From: Deinococcus grandis
GTDB lineage: Bacteria > Deinococcota > Deinococci > Deinococcales > Deinococcaceae
NCBI RefSeq assembly: GCF_001485435.1
Contig: NZ_BCMS01000001.1
Coordinates: 52,501 to 116,500, forward strand
DNA: 64,000 nt
Reading direction: 5' to 3'
This document shows, piece by piece, positions 12,172 through 24,215 of the stretch. Both the position numbers and the translations under genes were made by a program. Each line of letters opens with the position of its first letter. The stretch's first letter is position 1. The notes under the pieces were generated by a model. The model was not told the DNA's origin. It did not search any database and saw nothing but the letters and a program-made list of their open reading frames with translations.

Positions 12172-12301
12172 CATGAGGCGTCTGACCCGACGTGCGTATC
12201 CCTGCCCGCCGCCACCGGTGGGAGCAGGGTCAGTCACAGCCTGAAATCCAACCCCCGAGCGGCGCATCCGGACAGTCCTGATGCGCCGCTCCCCCATGGA
12301 G
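12172..12301 (+). promoter_or_regulatory. Structured 5' leader of tyrS
   Basis: Two hairpins: CCCTGC (12200-12205)/GCAGGG (12224-12229) enclosing the palindrome CCACCGGTGG (12212-12221), and a perfect 12-bp stem GAGCGGCGCATC (12257-12268)/GATGCGCCGCTC (12280-12291) that ends 6 nt before the Shine-Dalgarno GGAG (12298-12301). There is no T-run, so control of translation rather than termination is more likely. The T-box signature was looked for and not found. Confidence 0.5.
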
Positions 12302-12306
12302 TGCCC

Positions 12307-13578
<1,272 letters not shown>

Positions 13579-13672
13579 TCCACCCCGGGGCTTCATGGGG
13601 CCTTCACGGGCTTCCCAGAGCCCCGGTCGGCTGGTCTTCATTCAATCTTCAGGTCTGTATGGGCGGGGAAAG

Positions 13673-13798
13673 TTATGCACAGGGCGCTGTGGACAACTGT
13701 CCCTGCCTGTGGACGACCGCTGGGCGCAGCAAAACCCTGTGCACAACCCAGCAGTTATCCACAGGGTCGGTGTGGAAAAAGCCCGTCCCTGTGGATAA
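13673..13798 (+). other. DnaA-box cluster between tyrS and pyk
   Basis: The 258-bp intergenic region holds two perfect boxes, TTATCCACA (13755-13763) and TGTGGATAA (13790-13798), and near-boxes TTATGCACA (13673-13681), TGTGGACAA (13688-13696), TGTGGACGA (13708-13716) and TGTGCACAA (13738-13746). It lies about 4.2 kb from oriC. It may titrate DnaA or control pyk and tyrS. No AT-rich unwinding stretch is seen beside it. Confidence 0.7.
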
Positions 13799-13836
13799 AA
13801 ATCTGACGAATCCCTGAATGTCCGGGTGGTGATCGG

Positions 13837-15279
13837 TCAGGGTTGCAGCAGATCCTCACGCAGACGCTCGACGCGCAGCATGTTCGTCGTGCCCCGCACC
13901 CCGAACGGCACGCCGGCCGTGATCACGTACCGGTCGCCCACGTCCGCCAGACCGCTGCGGCGCAGCTCCTCGTTCGCGATGCGGACCATGTCGTCCGTGT
14001 TGCGCGGATCCTCGCTCAGGACCGGCACGACGCCCCAGGACAGCGCCAGCTGGTTGCGGGTCTGCTCGTTGGGCGTCAGCGCCAGGATCGCCAGCGGGGG
14101 GCGGTTCTTCGCGATGCGGCCCGCGGCGCCGCCGGTGCTCGTGAAGGTCACGATCGCCGGGGAGTCCAGCTTCTCGCCGATGCCGCACGCCGCCGACGCG
14201 ATGGCGTCCTGCGCCAGTTCCGTGTCGATCACCAGGGACCGCTGGAGCATCTTGTAGTGCTCGCTGCCCTCGGCCTCGCGGGCGATGCGGGCCATCATGG
14301 CGACCGACTCGACCGGGTACATCCCGGCAGCCGACTCGGCCGACAGCATCACGGCGTCGGTGCCGTCGTAGATGGCGTTCGCCACGTCGGAGGCCTCGGC
14401 GCGGGTGGGGCGCGGCAGGCTGATCATGCTCTCGAGCATCTGCGTGGCCGTGATCACGGGTTTGCCCGCCTCGCGGCACATGCGGATGATGCGCTTCTGG
14501 ATGGTCGGCACCTGCTCGGGGCGCATCTCGACGCCCAGGTCACCGCGCGCCACCATGATGCCGTCCACTTCCTTCAGGATGTCCTCGAAGCGGTCCACGG
14601 CCTGCGGCTTCTCGATCTTCGCCATCAGCTTGGCGCGGCTGCCGAAGCGGGACATGTAGTGGCGGGCCAGCAGCAGATCGTCGCGGGACCGCACGAAGCT
14701 CAGCGCCACCCAGTCCACGCCCAGTTCCGCGCCGAACTCCATGTCCTGCACGTCCTTCTCGGACAGCGCGGGGACGCTCAGGTCGGCCTCGGGCACGTTG
14801 ATGCCCTTGTTGTTCTTCAGGACGCCGCCGATCACGACGGTGGTCAGCACGTCGTTGCCGCGCACGCCCTCGACGCGCAGGGCCATGTTGCCGTCGTCGA
14901 GCAGCAGGGCCATGCCGGGATGCACGTCGCGCACGAGGTCCTTGTAGGTGGTGCCCACGCGAGTCTCGTCGCCCTCGACGTCGTCCATGGTGATCGTGAA
15001 CTTGTCGCCGGGGGCGAGGGTCACGCTGCCGTCCTTGAAGCGCGCCACGCGGATCTTCGGACCCTGCAGGTCCTGCAGGATGCCGATGGTGACACCCTTC
15101 TGGGCGGCGAGTTCGCGGACCATCTGCACGGTCTGGCGGTGGTCCTCGGGGTCGCCGTGGCTGAAGTTCATGCGCACGACGTTCAGGCCGGCGTCGATCA
15201 TGCGGCTCAGCACCTCGGGGGAGCGGCTGGCCGGGCCGACGGTGGCCACGATCTTGGTGGAACGGTCAATCTGTTTCAT
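13837..15279 (-). CDS. pyk: Pyruvate kinase
   Basis: 480 aa from ATG 15279 (MKQIDRSTKIVATVGPASRS), with AAAGGATTC as ribosome binding site. Conserved features: NFSHGDPEDHRQ, IAKIEKPQAVDRF with the active-site Lys, MVARGDLGVE and KPVITATQMLESM. The C-terminal domain is complete to GVPFGVRGTTNMLRV. Catalyses PEP + ADP to pyruvate + ATP. It follows eno on the same strand with 70 bp between, so the last two steps of glycolysis are encoded together. Confidence 0.97.
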   Translation of the reverse strand: MKQIDRSTKIVATVGPASRSPEVLSRMIDAGLNVVRMNFSHGDPEDHRQTVQMVRELAAQKGVTIGILQDLQGPKIRVARFKDGSVTLAPGDKFTITMDDVEGDETRVGTTYKDLVRDVHPGMALLLDDGNMALRVEGVRGNDVLTTVVIGGVLKNNKGINVPEADLSVPALSEKDVQDMEFGAELGVDWVALSFVRSRDDLLLARHYMSRFGSRAKLMAKIEKPQAVDRFEDILKEVDGIMVARGDLGVEMRPEQVPTIQKRIIRMCREAGKPVITATQMLESMISLPRPTRAEASDVANAIYDGTDAVMLSAESAAGMYPVESVAMMARIAREAEGSEHYKMLQRSLVIDTELAQDAIASAACGIGEKLDSPAIVTFTSTGGAAGRIAKNRPPLAILALTPNEQTRNQLALSWGVVPVLSEDPRNTDDMVRIANEELRRSGLADVGDRYVITAGVPFGVRGTTNMLRVERLREDLLQP

Positions 15280-15349
15280 CTGGAATCCTTTCCAAGCGCG
15301 GGAAGAGCGGCGGGCGGTCAGGGTCTCCCCCGCCGCCCGCCCGCCGGGG

Positions 15350-16618
<1,269 letters not shown>

Positions 16619-16766
16619 CCCTGTTTCCTCCCGGATCACGGCCCTGTCGCCCGCAGGCGAGTAGGTGTACTTCAGACACTATAAGCGGGTGCTCCCGCAG
16701 AAAGATGCACCCGGTTCAACTTCCGGTGCAGACAGGTGAGGCGCCGCGCCCCACCTGCCCACCGCC

Positions 16767-17849
16767 TCAGACGCGCAGGGTCACCATCACGGCCATGTAC
16801 CCGCCGCCGCCCGCCGCGCGGAAGATCGCCGGACTGGTCGAGCCCGAGAACAGCAGTTCCGCGTCCCCGTCGATCGGGCCCAGGGCGTCCAGCACGTGCC
16901 GGGCGTTGAAGGCGAGGCTCATGGCGGGCTCGCTGCCGCCCTGCACCACGTCCAGGGTGTCCTGCGCGCGGCCGTAGTCGCCCTCGGCCGCCAGCCGCAG
17001 CTTGCCCTCCGAGACCAGGAACTCCACGCGGTTGTTCGCGTTCTTGTCGGCCAGCACCGCCACGCGGTTCACGGCCTCCTTCAGCGCCGTGGCGGGCAGC
17101 GTGACCTGCAGGCGGATCTCCTTGGGAATCACGCGCTCGTAGTCCGGGAAGTCCCCGTCGAGCAGTTTGAGGTTCATGTGCACGCGGTCGGTCGTGACGC
17201 TCAGCTGCCCGTCGCCGTACGTGAAGCGGGCCTCGCCGTCCTTGAGCACGCGGATCAGTTCGTCCACGCTGCGCGCCGGGATGATCAGGTTGCGGCCATC
17301 CCCGCTGGCCGGGAAGTCCCGGATCGCCACGCGGTACCCGTCGGAGGCGACGACGCGCGCGCCCTCGGGCCGGTGCTCGAGCTTGATGCCGCGGAACACC
17401 GCCTGGAAGGCCTCGTTGCTGGCGGCGTAGCGGACGCTGGACAGCGCGCGGGCCAGTTCGGTCGCGTCGAGGCTCACGTCGGCCTGCGCGGGGAAGCTCA
17501 GCGGGGGGTAGGCGTCGATGTCGCCGGTCTGGAGTTTGAAGTCCGAGCCGCCGGCCCGCACCGAGAGTTCCGAGCCGCTGAGTTCCAGTTCGACCAGTTC
17601 GCCGCCCAGGTTGCGCACGATCTGCGCGAACAGGTGGGCGGGCACCACGAAGTTGCGGGGGTCCTTGACCTCGGCTGGGACGAAGCACGACAGGTCGATT
17701 TCGAGGTTGGTGCCGGAGAGGGTCAGGCCAGCCTCGCTGGCCTCGACCTTCAGGGCGGTCAGCAGGGGGTTGCTGCTGCGGCTGGGGATGACGCGTTCCA
17801 GAAGGCCCAGGCCTTCGCTGAGGATTTTCTTGGTGACGTGTACGTTCAT
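16767..17849 (-). CDS. dnaN: DNA polymerase III beta sliding clamp
   Basis: 360 aa with three repeated clamp domains. Landmarks: MNVHVTKKILSEGLGLLERV, NEAFQAVFRGIKLE, ASDGYRVAIRDF and the C-terminal YMAVMVTLRV, where the more usual end is MPMRL. The ring tethers polymerase to DNA and recruits clamp-binding proteins through the hydrophobic cleft. It lies directly downstream of oriC, with dnaA on the other side, all on the same strand. The ribosome binding site GAGAGGCACGC precedes ATG 17849. Confidence 0.97.
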   Translation of the reverse strand: MNVHVTKKILSEGLGLLERVIPSRSSNPLLTALKVEASEAGLTLSGTNLEIDLSCFVPAEVKDPRNFVVPAHLFAQIVRNLGGELVELELSGSELSVRAGGSDFKLQTGDIDAYPPLSFPAQADVSLDATELARALSSVRYAASNEAFQAVFRGIKLEHRPEGARVVASDGYRVAIRDFPASGDGRNLIIPARSVDELIRVLKDGEARFTYGDGQLSVTTDRVHMNLKLLDGDFPDYERVIPKEIRLQVTLPATALKEAVNRVAVLADKNANNRVEFLVSEGKLRLAAEGDYGRAQDTLDVVQGGSEPAMSLAFNARHVLDALGPIDGDAELLFSGSTSPAIFRAAGGGGYMAVMVTLRV

Positions 17850-17878
17850 GCGTGCCTCTCTGTCTGGTCCCTATCTTT

Positions 17879-18132
17879 TATCTGTCTTTATTCTAAAAAA
17901 AGATAGTAGTAGTAGTAATAGGTCCTGTGGAAACTGTGGATAAGTGCCTTCGGCCTGCGCTGAGCGCGCATCTGCGCTGTGGACAAAATTGTGGATAACT
18001 GGCACTTTCCTGTGGATAACCTGTGGATAACTTCGGGACTTATCCACAGCCTCTCAGGGGGCCGGGTTATCCACAGACTTTTCCACAGGGAAACCCCCGG
18101 TTATCCACAGCTTTTCCACAGGGTTTTCCACA
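17879..18132 (+). other. oriC: Chromosomal replication origin oriC
   Basis: The 359-bp gap between dnaN and dnaA holds an AT-rich stretch (about 17872-17921), DnaA-trio repeats (17904-17921) and 12 DnaA boxes. Reading TGTGGATAA-like: 17926 (TGTGGAAAC), 17935, 17978 (TGTGGACAA), 17990, 18011, 18022. Reading TTATCCACA-like: 18040, 18067, 18079 (TTTTCCACA), 18101, 18112 and 18124 (both TTTTCCACA). Box orientation flips once, near 18035. The position beside dnaA and dnaN supports the assignment. The last 75 bp before dnaA show no boxes. Confidence 0.93.
17904..17921 (+). promoter_or_regulatory. DnaA-trio element at oriC
   Basis: TAG-TAG-TAG-TAG-TAA-TAG: six consecutive trinucleotides, followed by GTCC and DnaA boxes at 17926 and 17935. 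This is the arrangement described for bacterial unwinding elements (boxes, short GC cluster, trios, AT-rich DNA), where DnaA loads on one strand. Confidence 0.8.
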
Positions 18133-18208
18133 GCTCGTGAAATGCCGCACAGGTGTTTGGAACGGAAAATGGAACTTATTCTGAACGGGTAAGAACGGAA
18201 GAGGGAAA

Positions 18209-19582
18209 TTACGCATCGGAATCCTCGTCGTCCTGACCCTTCATCCGGCGGCGCAACAGATCCACCGCCGCCGTCAGTTCACTGTCCTTGCCCATCTGCT
18301 CCGAGACCTTGCTGATCGCGTGCATGACCGTCGAGTGATCCCGCCCGAAGAACTGCCCGATCTCCGGCAGGGAATGATCGGTCAGCTCGCGGATCAGGTA
18401 CTGCGCCACCTGCCGCGCCTGCACCACCTCACGCACGCGCCCGGAACCGCGGATCACGTCGGGCGGCATGTTGAACTGCGCGGCCACCTGCCGCAGCACG
18501 TCCATCATCTCCACCTTCACTTCCTGCGGCGCGAACACGTTGCTCAGCGCCTTGGCCGCCACCGCCCGGCTGAAGGGCACGTTGTTCAGACTGGAGAACG
18601 CCACCACCCGCATCAGCGCGCCCTCGAGCTCGCGGATGTTGCTCGTCACCTGCCGCGCGATGAGTTCCAGCACCTCCTGCGGGATGTCGATGCGGTTGTG
18701 CTCCGCGTTCATCTTCAGGATCGCCACGCGCGTCTCGTACTCCGGCGACTGGATGTCCGTGATCAGGCCCCACTCGAAGCGGCTGCGCAGGCGGCCCTCC
18801 AGCGTCTGGATGTCCTTCGGCGGTCGGTCGGAACTCAGGATGATCTGCTTGTGGTTCTCGTACAGCGCGTTGAAGGTGTGGAAGAACTCCTCCTGCGTGC
18901 GCTCCTTGCCCGCCAGGAACTGGATATCGTCCACCAGCAGCAGATCCACGGAGCGGTAGCGGTTGCGGAACTGCGTCATCTTGTCGTCGCGGATCGCGTT
19001 GATCAGGTCGTTCGTGAACGACTCGGTCGACACGTACTCCACCCGCTTCCCGGGAAACCGCTCGAGCATGTAGTGCCCGACCGCGTGCATCAGGTGGGTT
19101 TTCCCCAGGCCCACGTCCCCGTAGATGAACAGCGGGTTGTACGCCTTGCCGGGCGACTCCGCGACCGCCAGCGCCGCCGCGTGCGCGAGGTTGTTGTTCG
19201 GACCCACCACGAAGTTCTCGAAGGTGTACTTCGGGTTCAGCACCTTGCGGTTCTCCGTGAAGGTGGGCGCCGGGGCGCGCGGCGCGGGCACGCTGGGCGG
19301 CGGGGGCGGATCGCTGGGCAGCAGCAGCGCGTCCTGCGCGGCGGGCAGCACCTGGAAACTCACCTGCGGGTCCTGCGCGCCCAGGCTGCGCAGCGCGTCC
19401 TCGAGCAGTTTCAGGTAGTTCTTGCGGAACCACTCCTGCGCGAAGGAGTTGCGCACGCCCAGCACCAGCGAGCCGTCCTGCACGCCCAGGTTCTTCACCG
19501 GCGCGAACCAGGTGTGGTACTCGACCTCTGTAATGTTCTTGCGGACGTACCCCAGCACGTCCGACCAGATTTCCTGCGAGAT
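18209..19582 (-). CDS. dnaA: Chromosomal replication initiator DnaA
   Basis: 457 aa if translation starts at ATC 19582 (ISQEIWSDVLGYVRKNITEV). Domain I at 1-85, a short variable linker, then AAA+ domain III with Walker A YGDVGLGKTHLMH, Walker B LLLVDDIQF and the arginine-bearing LRSRFEWGL, and domain IV with the DnaA-box-binding signature FGRDHSTVMHA. The start is unusual: the Shine-Dalgarno AAGGGAGG lies 8 nt before ATC and no ATG or TTG is nearby. The next canonical option, GTG 19591, overlaps the Shine-Dalgarno itself. oriC follows 3' of the gene. Confidence 0.95.
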   Translation of the reverse strand: MSQEIWSDVLGYVRKNITEVEYHTWFAPVKNLGVQDGSLVLGVRNSFAQEWFRKNYLKLLEDALRSLGAQDPQVSFQVLPAAQDALLLPSDPPPPPSVPAPRAPAPTFTENRKVLNPKYTFENFVVGPNNNLAHAAALAVAESPGKAYNPLFIYGDVGLGKTHLMHAVGHYMLERFPGKRVEYVSTESFTNDLINAIRDDKMTQFRNRYRSVDLLLVDDIQFLAGKERTQEEFFHTFNALYENHKQIILSSDRPPKDIQTLEGRLRSRFEWGLITDIQSPEYETRVAILKMNAEHNRIDIPQEVLELIARQVTSNIRELEGALMRVVAFSSLNNVPFSRAVAAKALSNVFAPQEVKVEMMDVLRQVAAQFNMPPDVIRGSGRVREVVQARQVAQYLIRELTDHSLPEIGQFFGRDHSTVMHAISKVSEQMGKDSELTAAVDLLRRRMKGQDDEDSDA

Positions 19583-19620
19583 AAGGCGCACCTCCCTTAA
19601 GGCACTCTTGAGCGGGAGCC

Positions 19621-19629
19621 AGCATACCA
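19621..19629 (-). promoter_or_regulatory. dnaA promoter (extended -10)
   Basis: On the minus strand TGGTATGCT (19629-19621) gives TG-G-TATGCT about 40 nt before the dnaA start. It is surrounded by CTCTC/GAGAG repeats on the upstream side. Confidence 0.5.
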
Positions 19630-19679
19630 CCGCCCGCCCCTCTCTCCCGGCCTCTCTTCGGCGCGGCAGAGAGGTGACG

Positions 19680-19700
19680 AGAGAGAAGCCCCTTCTCTCT
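19680..19700. terminator. Hairpin between the SDR gene and dnaA
   Basis: AGAGAGAAG (19680-19688) pairs perfectly with CTTCTCTCT (19692-19700) across a CCC loop, 7 nt downstream of the SDR gene stop. It may end that transcript before dnaA, but lacks a T-run on either strand. Related GAGAG/CTCTC blocks fill 19650-19700. Confidence 0.4.
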
Positions 19701-19706
19701 CAGGGC

Positions 19707-20666
19707 TCAGCGGCGCGCGGCGGCCAGCACTTCAGCCTCGCGCTGCGGGGTCAGGGCGTAGCTCAGCCCGGCATGCTCACTCCAGGCCCGCGTGTCGCGC
19801 GCCGTGACCTCCGGCGGGGTCAGGGTCAGCCCGGCCAGCACCGCCCGCTCCGCACTGACGTTCATCAGGCCCGCCTGCTCCCCGGTCTCCGGGATGAACA
19901 GCGGCAGCTCCCGGAAGCCCAGGCCCAGGTCCCGCAGCGCCGCCGCGTCCACCCACACCGGCGCCCGGACGCCCAGCAGCCGCGCGAACTGCCCCCAGCT
20001 CAGGCGCGGCCCCGCCACGTTGAAGATGCCACCCACCCCGCCTTCCACGACCCGCACCGTGAAGCGCGCCAGGTCCCGCGCGTCGATCACCTGCACGTGA
20101 TCCTGCCCGTCACCGGGCAGCAGGGTCTCCCCTCCCCCGCTCGCCCGGTCGACCCAGTACGGGTAGCGCGCCGTGTGATCGAAGGGCCCCGCCACGATCT
20201 GCGGCCGCAGGATGGTCGCCCGCGCCCCGAACGCCGTCTGCACCACGTGCTCGCACGCGACCTTCAGCGGGCCGTACGTCTCGCCCGTCACGTCGGTCGT
20301 CCCGGCCGGGGCGGGCGGCAGCAGCGGGTCGTCCTCGCGCACCGGGTGCCGGTCCGGCTCGGCGTACACGCTGACCGTGCTGATCAGCACGTACCCCCCC
20401 ACCCGCTCCCGCAGGGCGTCCACGCTGGCCTGCACCGCCTGCGGCAGGTACCCACTGACGTCCACGCAGGCGTCCCAGGACCGGCCCGCGAGGGCGTCCA
20501 GGCCCCCCGCCTCGCCCCGGTCGCCGCGCAGGCGCTCGACCGTTTCTGGCAGCTCGTCGGGCGTGCGGCCGCGCGTCAGGATGCTCACGCGGTGCCCCGA
20601 GGCCAGGAACGCCAGGACGATGTGCCGACCCACGAACTGCGTGCCGCCCAGAACCAGGATGTCCAT
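19707..20666 (-). CDS. NAD-dependent epimerase/dehydratase family protein (extended SDR)
   Basis: 319 aa. Nucleotide-binding LVLGGTQFVGRHIVLAFLASG at residues 4-24 and a YGPLK catalytic pair near residue 150, with ISTVSVYAEP and ATILRPQIVAGP typical of extended SDRs. Close relatives are annotated as NAD-dependent epimerases or RNA-binding/isoflavone-reductase-like proteins; the substrate is unknown. It starts divergently from the small gene at 20685, with only 18 bp between, so both promoters overlap. Confidence 0.8.
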   Translation of the reverse strand: MDILVLGGTQFVGRHIVLAFLASGHRVSILTRGRTPDELPETVERLRGDRGEAGGLDALAGRSWDACVDVSGYLPQAVQASVDALRERVGGYVLISTVSVYAEPDRHPVREDDPLLPPAPAGTTDVTGETYGPLKVACEHVVQTAFGARATILRPQIVAGPFDHTARYPYWVDRASGGGETLLPGDGQDHVQVIDARDLARFTVRVVEGGVGGIFNVAGPRLSWGQFARLLGVRAPVWVDAAALRDLGLGFRELPLFIPETGEQAGLMNVSAERAVLAGLTLTPPEVTARDTRAWSEHAGLSYALTPQREAEVLAAARR

Positions 20667-20684
20667 GCGCCTATCCTGTCACCC

Positions 20685-20972
20685 ATGAAGGTGAGGTTCA
20701 CGCCGGGACGCGTCCGCGTCCGCATCGACGACCTGGAACTGGCCGCCCTGCACCGCGGCGAGCCGCTGCACGCCCGGGTGGGCTGGCCCGGCGGCGGCTG
20801 GACCCTGACCCTCGACCCCCACGGGCACGATGTGGCGGGCGACGGGGGGACGCTCGCGGTGGGCCTCGCCCCACTGCTGGCGCAGCTGAGCGACCCCGCG
20901 CAGGAGGGCGTGACGATCAGCGGCGAACCGCGCGTCACGGTGGAAAAGGACTTCGGCCCGCAACACGCCTAG
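20685..20972 (+). CDS. Small beta-rich protein, DUF7009-like
   Basis: 95 aa. MKVRFTPGRVRVRIDDLELA followed by alternating strands (GWTLTLDPHGHDVAGD, VTISGEPRVTVEKDF) resembles small DUF7009-type proteins; I cannot verify the family. TATCCT (20672-20677) lies 7 nt before ATG, so the mRNA is probably leaderless. It ends 6 bp before the converging dprA stop, with no room for a terminator. Function unknown. Confidence 0.6.
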   Translation: MKVRFTPGRVRVRIDDLELAALHRGEPLHARVGWPGGGWTLTLDPHGHDVAGDGGTLAVGLAPLLAQLSDPAQEGVTISGEPRVTVEKDFGPQHA

Positions 20973-20978
20973 CAGCCC

Positions 20979-22076
20979 TCAGCGGCGCACCCAGCGCCCC
21001 CCGACCTCCTCGGCGAGGCCCAGCAGGTTCAGCATCACCAGCGCCGTCTGCACGTCCGGGAGTGGCAGGCCCGTGGCGGTCACGAGGTCGTCCAGCGTGA
21101 CCGGCCCGGTCAGGGCGGCCAGCACCCGCGCCTGCTCGGGCGGCAGGTCCGGCAGTGGGGCGTCCGGGACGCTGCCCCAGCCCAGTTCGGTCAGGAGGTC
21201 GGCGGCCCCCTCGGTGAGCACGGCCCCGTCGCGGAGCAGGGCGTGCGGTCCGGCGGCGCGCGGGTCCCCGGCGCGGCCCGGCACGGCGAACACCGTCCGG
21301 CCGCATTCCAGGGCGTGCGTGGCGGTGATCAGCGACCCGGACTTGCGTTCGCCCTCCACGACGACCGTTCCGGCGCTCAGCGCGGCGATCAGGCGGTTGC
21401 GGGTCGGGAAGTGATGCTGCGCGGGGCCGGTGTCCAGCGGGTACTCGCTGACCAGCGTGAGCCGCGCGGCCAGCCGGGCGTTCTCGCTGGGGTACACGCG
21501 GTTCACGGCGCTGCCCAGCACCCCTATGCTGACCCCGCCCGCCTCGACCGCCGCCCCGTGCGCGGCGGTGTCGATGCCGCGCGCCAGTCCGCTCACGACG
21601 ATCACCCCGGCGCGGGCGAGGTCGGCCGCGAGCATCCGCGTGAACGCCTGCGCGTGCGGGCTGGCCGCGCGGGTGCCCACGATCCCGATGGCGCGCGGCA
21701 CGGTCGGCAGGTCCGGCAGCGGGCCACGCACCCACAGGGCGGGCGGCGGGTCGCCCAGCGCGTCCAGCGCCGCCGGGTAGCCGGGCAGGCCGCGCAGCAG
21801 CAGCGTCACGTCCTCCTGCGCCACCCGGGCGAGTTCCTGATCGGCGCGGGTCAGGGCTGCCGGAGTCCCGACGGCCTGCGCGCCGCGGGCGTCCAGGCCC
21901 GGCACCTCGCGCAGCTCCCGCAGCGGCGCCTGCCACGCGCTGGCCGCCGAACCGAAGTGCGCCCGGAGGGCCTCGATGCGGCGCGGGCCGAGCTGCGCAC
22001 AGAAGCGCAGGGCCAGCAGGGCGCGCCGCTCGTCGGGCGGGACGGGGGCCGGCGGGTCGAACAGCGGACTGGTCAC
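20979..22076 (-). CDS. dprA: DNA processing protein DprA
   Basis: 365 aa from GTG 22076 (VTSPLFDPPAPVPPDERRAL). Order: N-terminal SAM/HhH-like region, Rossmann-like core with AIGIVGTRAASPHAQ, SGLARGIDTAAHGAA, GVLGSAVNRVYPSENARLA and GSLITATHALECGRTVFAVPG, then a C-terminal winged helix (about 300-365). DprA protects incoming ssDNA and loads RecA during transformation; Deinococcus is naturally competent. Upstream ATG codons would add an unrelated Thr/Arg-rich leader and were rejected. Confidence 0.95.
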   Translation of the reverse strand: MTSPLFDPPAPVPPDERRALLALRFCAQLGPRRIEALRAHFGSAASAWQAPLRELREVPGLDARGAQAVGTPAALTRADQELARVAQEDVTLLLRGLPGYPAALDALGDPPPALWVRGPLPDLPTVPRAIGIVGTRAASPHAQAFTRMLAADLARAGVIVVSGLARGIDTAAHGAAVEAGGVSIGVLGSAVNRVYPSENARLAARLTLVSEYPLDTGPAQHHFPTRNRLIAALSAGTVVVEGERKSGSLITATHALECGRTVFAVPGRAGDPRAAGPHALLRDGAVLTEGAADLLTELGWGSVPDAPLPDLPPEQARVLAALTGPVTLDDLVTATGLPLPDVQTALVMLNLLGLAEEVGGRWVRR

Positions 22077-22113
22077 CCGGTCAGCATAGGAGCCGCGTGG
22101 GGGCGCGCGCAGC

Positions 22114-23555
22114 TCAGGTGCCCATGCCCCCGACCGGGGTGAGCGGCGGCTCGTCCAGCACGTCCGCGTCGTCCAGGTCGTCGCCATCGTCCCCCAGGGC
22201 CGCGCCGGGCAGCGTCAGGGTGAACAGCGCCCCACCGTCCGGGTGGTTCGTGCCGCTCAGGTCCCCGCCGTGCATCCGCGCGATCTGCCGCGCCACGCTC
22301 AGGCCCAGGCCACTGCTGCCCGCACCGCTCACGAACGGCTCGAAGATCTGCTCGCCCAGTTCCGGCGGCAGGCCCGGCCCGGAGTCCCGCACGCGGAAGC
22401 ACAGCTGCTCCGGTGTCTCGCGCAGGTCCAGCGTGACCGTGCCGTCGGCGCCCGCGTGCCGCCGCCCGTTCGCCAGGAGGTTGCGCAGCGCCTGCGTCAG
22501 CCGGTCCGGGTCGCACAGGATCCCGGTGGCCCAGTCGCCGGTGAAGGTCGTGCCCGGCACAAGGCGGTCCAGCCGGTCCCGCAGCGTGAGGGCCGGGATG
22601 TAATGCCATGCCAGCTTCAGTTCCAGCTGCCCACGCGCGAGCTGCATCAGGTCCTGCGTGGTGAAGGTCAGTTCGTCCGCGACCAGCGCCGCGCGGGCCA
22701 CCTCCGGGTCGCCCAGGCGGGCCTCGGCGCGGCTCAGGCTGGCCTTCAGGACGGTCAGCGGCGCGCCCAGCTCATGCACGATCTGGCCCAGCAGCTGCTT
22801 CTCGCGCGCCTGCTGCGCCTCGATGCGGCCCAGCAGGCTGTTGATCGCCACGAGCAGCCGCTGCACCTCGTCCTCGCGGGCCGGGAGGGGCAGCGGCGCG
22901 AGGCTCACCGCCGGGTCCAGCCGGTCCGCCAGATTCGCGGCGTTCTCCAGGCCCGCCAGGGCGCGGCGGCCCACCCACCAGCCGGTCAGCAGCAGGATCA
23001 GCGGCGCGGTCACCAGCGCCAGCAGCAGCGCACTCAGGGCACTCTGGCGCGCGGCGATCAGGTCGTCCTCGGGCAGGCCCACCCACAGCGTGCCGAAATC
23101 CCCCGCCTTGCGTTTCACGGCGCGTACCGTGGTGCCCTGCACCGGCACACGCGACAGTGTCCCGAACGGGTACGGGGAGTTCTGGAATTCCCGCAGGGCC
23201 GGACTGGCCGCGATGATCTGGCCGTCCGGGTCCACCACGAGCGTGTACGCACTGGGACCCGTCGCGGATTTCCCGAAGCCGCCGCCCAGGTTCGTGAAGG
23301 CCTCGGCCAGCGTGTCGGCGCGGTCGTTCAGGCGGTCCACGAACTGCTGCTCCATGCGCGACAGCAGCAGCGACACGACGCCCAGCGTGATCAGCATCAG
23401 CAGCGCGGCGCTCAGGGCGCTGTACGTCAGCGCCAGCCGGAAGCGCAGGCTGTGCCGCCACGCCACCCGCGCCGAGTACAGGCCAGCGCCGGGCGTGAGC
23501 AGCGCGGCCCGCCGCGCCCCGGCCGGGGTCGTGACGGGCCGCGCCCCCTGGGTCA

Positions 23556-23556
<1 letters not shown>
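22114..23556 (-). CDS. Sensor histidine kinase of a two-component system
   Basis: 480 aa. Membrane segment about 40-66, periplasmic sensor about 67-170, second segment about 172-196, HAMP about 197-248, HisKA with His261 in QIVHELGAPLTVLKASL, and HATPase with N-box LRNLLANGRRHAG, RDSGPGLPPELGEQIFEPF and GSSGLGLSVARQIA. The acidic tail (DDGDDLDDADVLDEPP) is unusual. The start ATG 23556 overlaps the regulator stop (TGATG), indicating translational coupling. Signal unknown. An internal start near residue 32 cannot be excluded. Confidence 0.93.

Positions 23557-24215
<659 letters not shown>

Noticed and set aside
12172..12306. T-box riboswitch upstream of tyrS
   Set aside because: No AGGGTGGNACCGCG-type sequence and no terminator T-run; only hairpins are supported.
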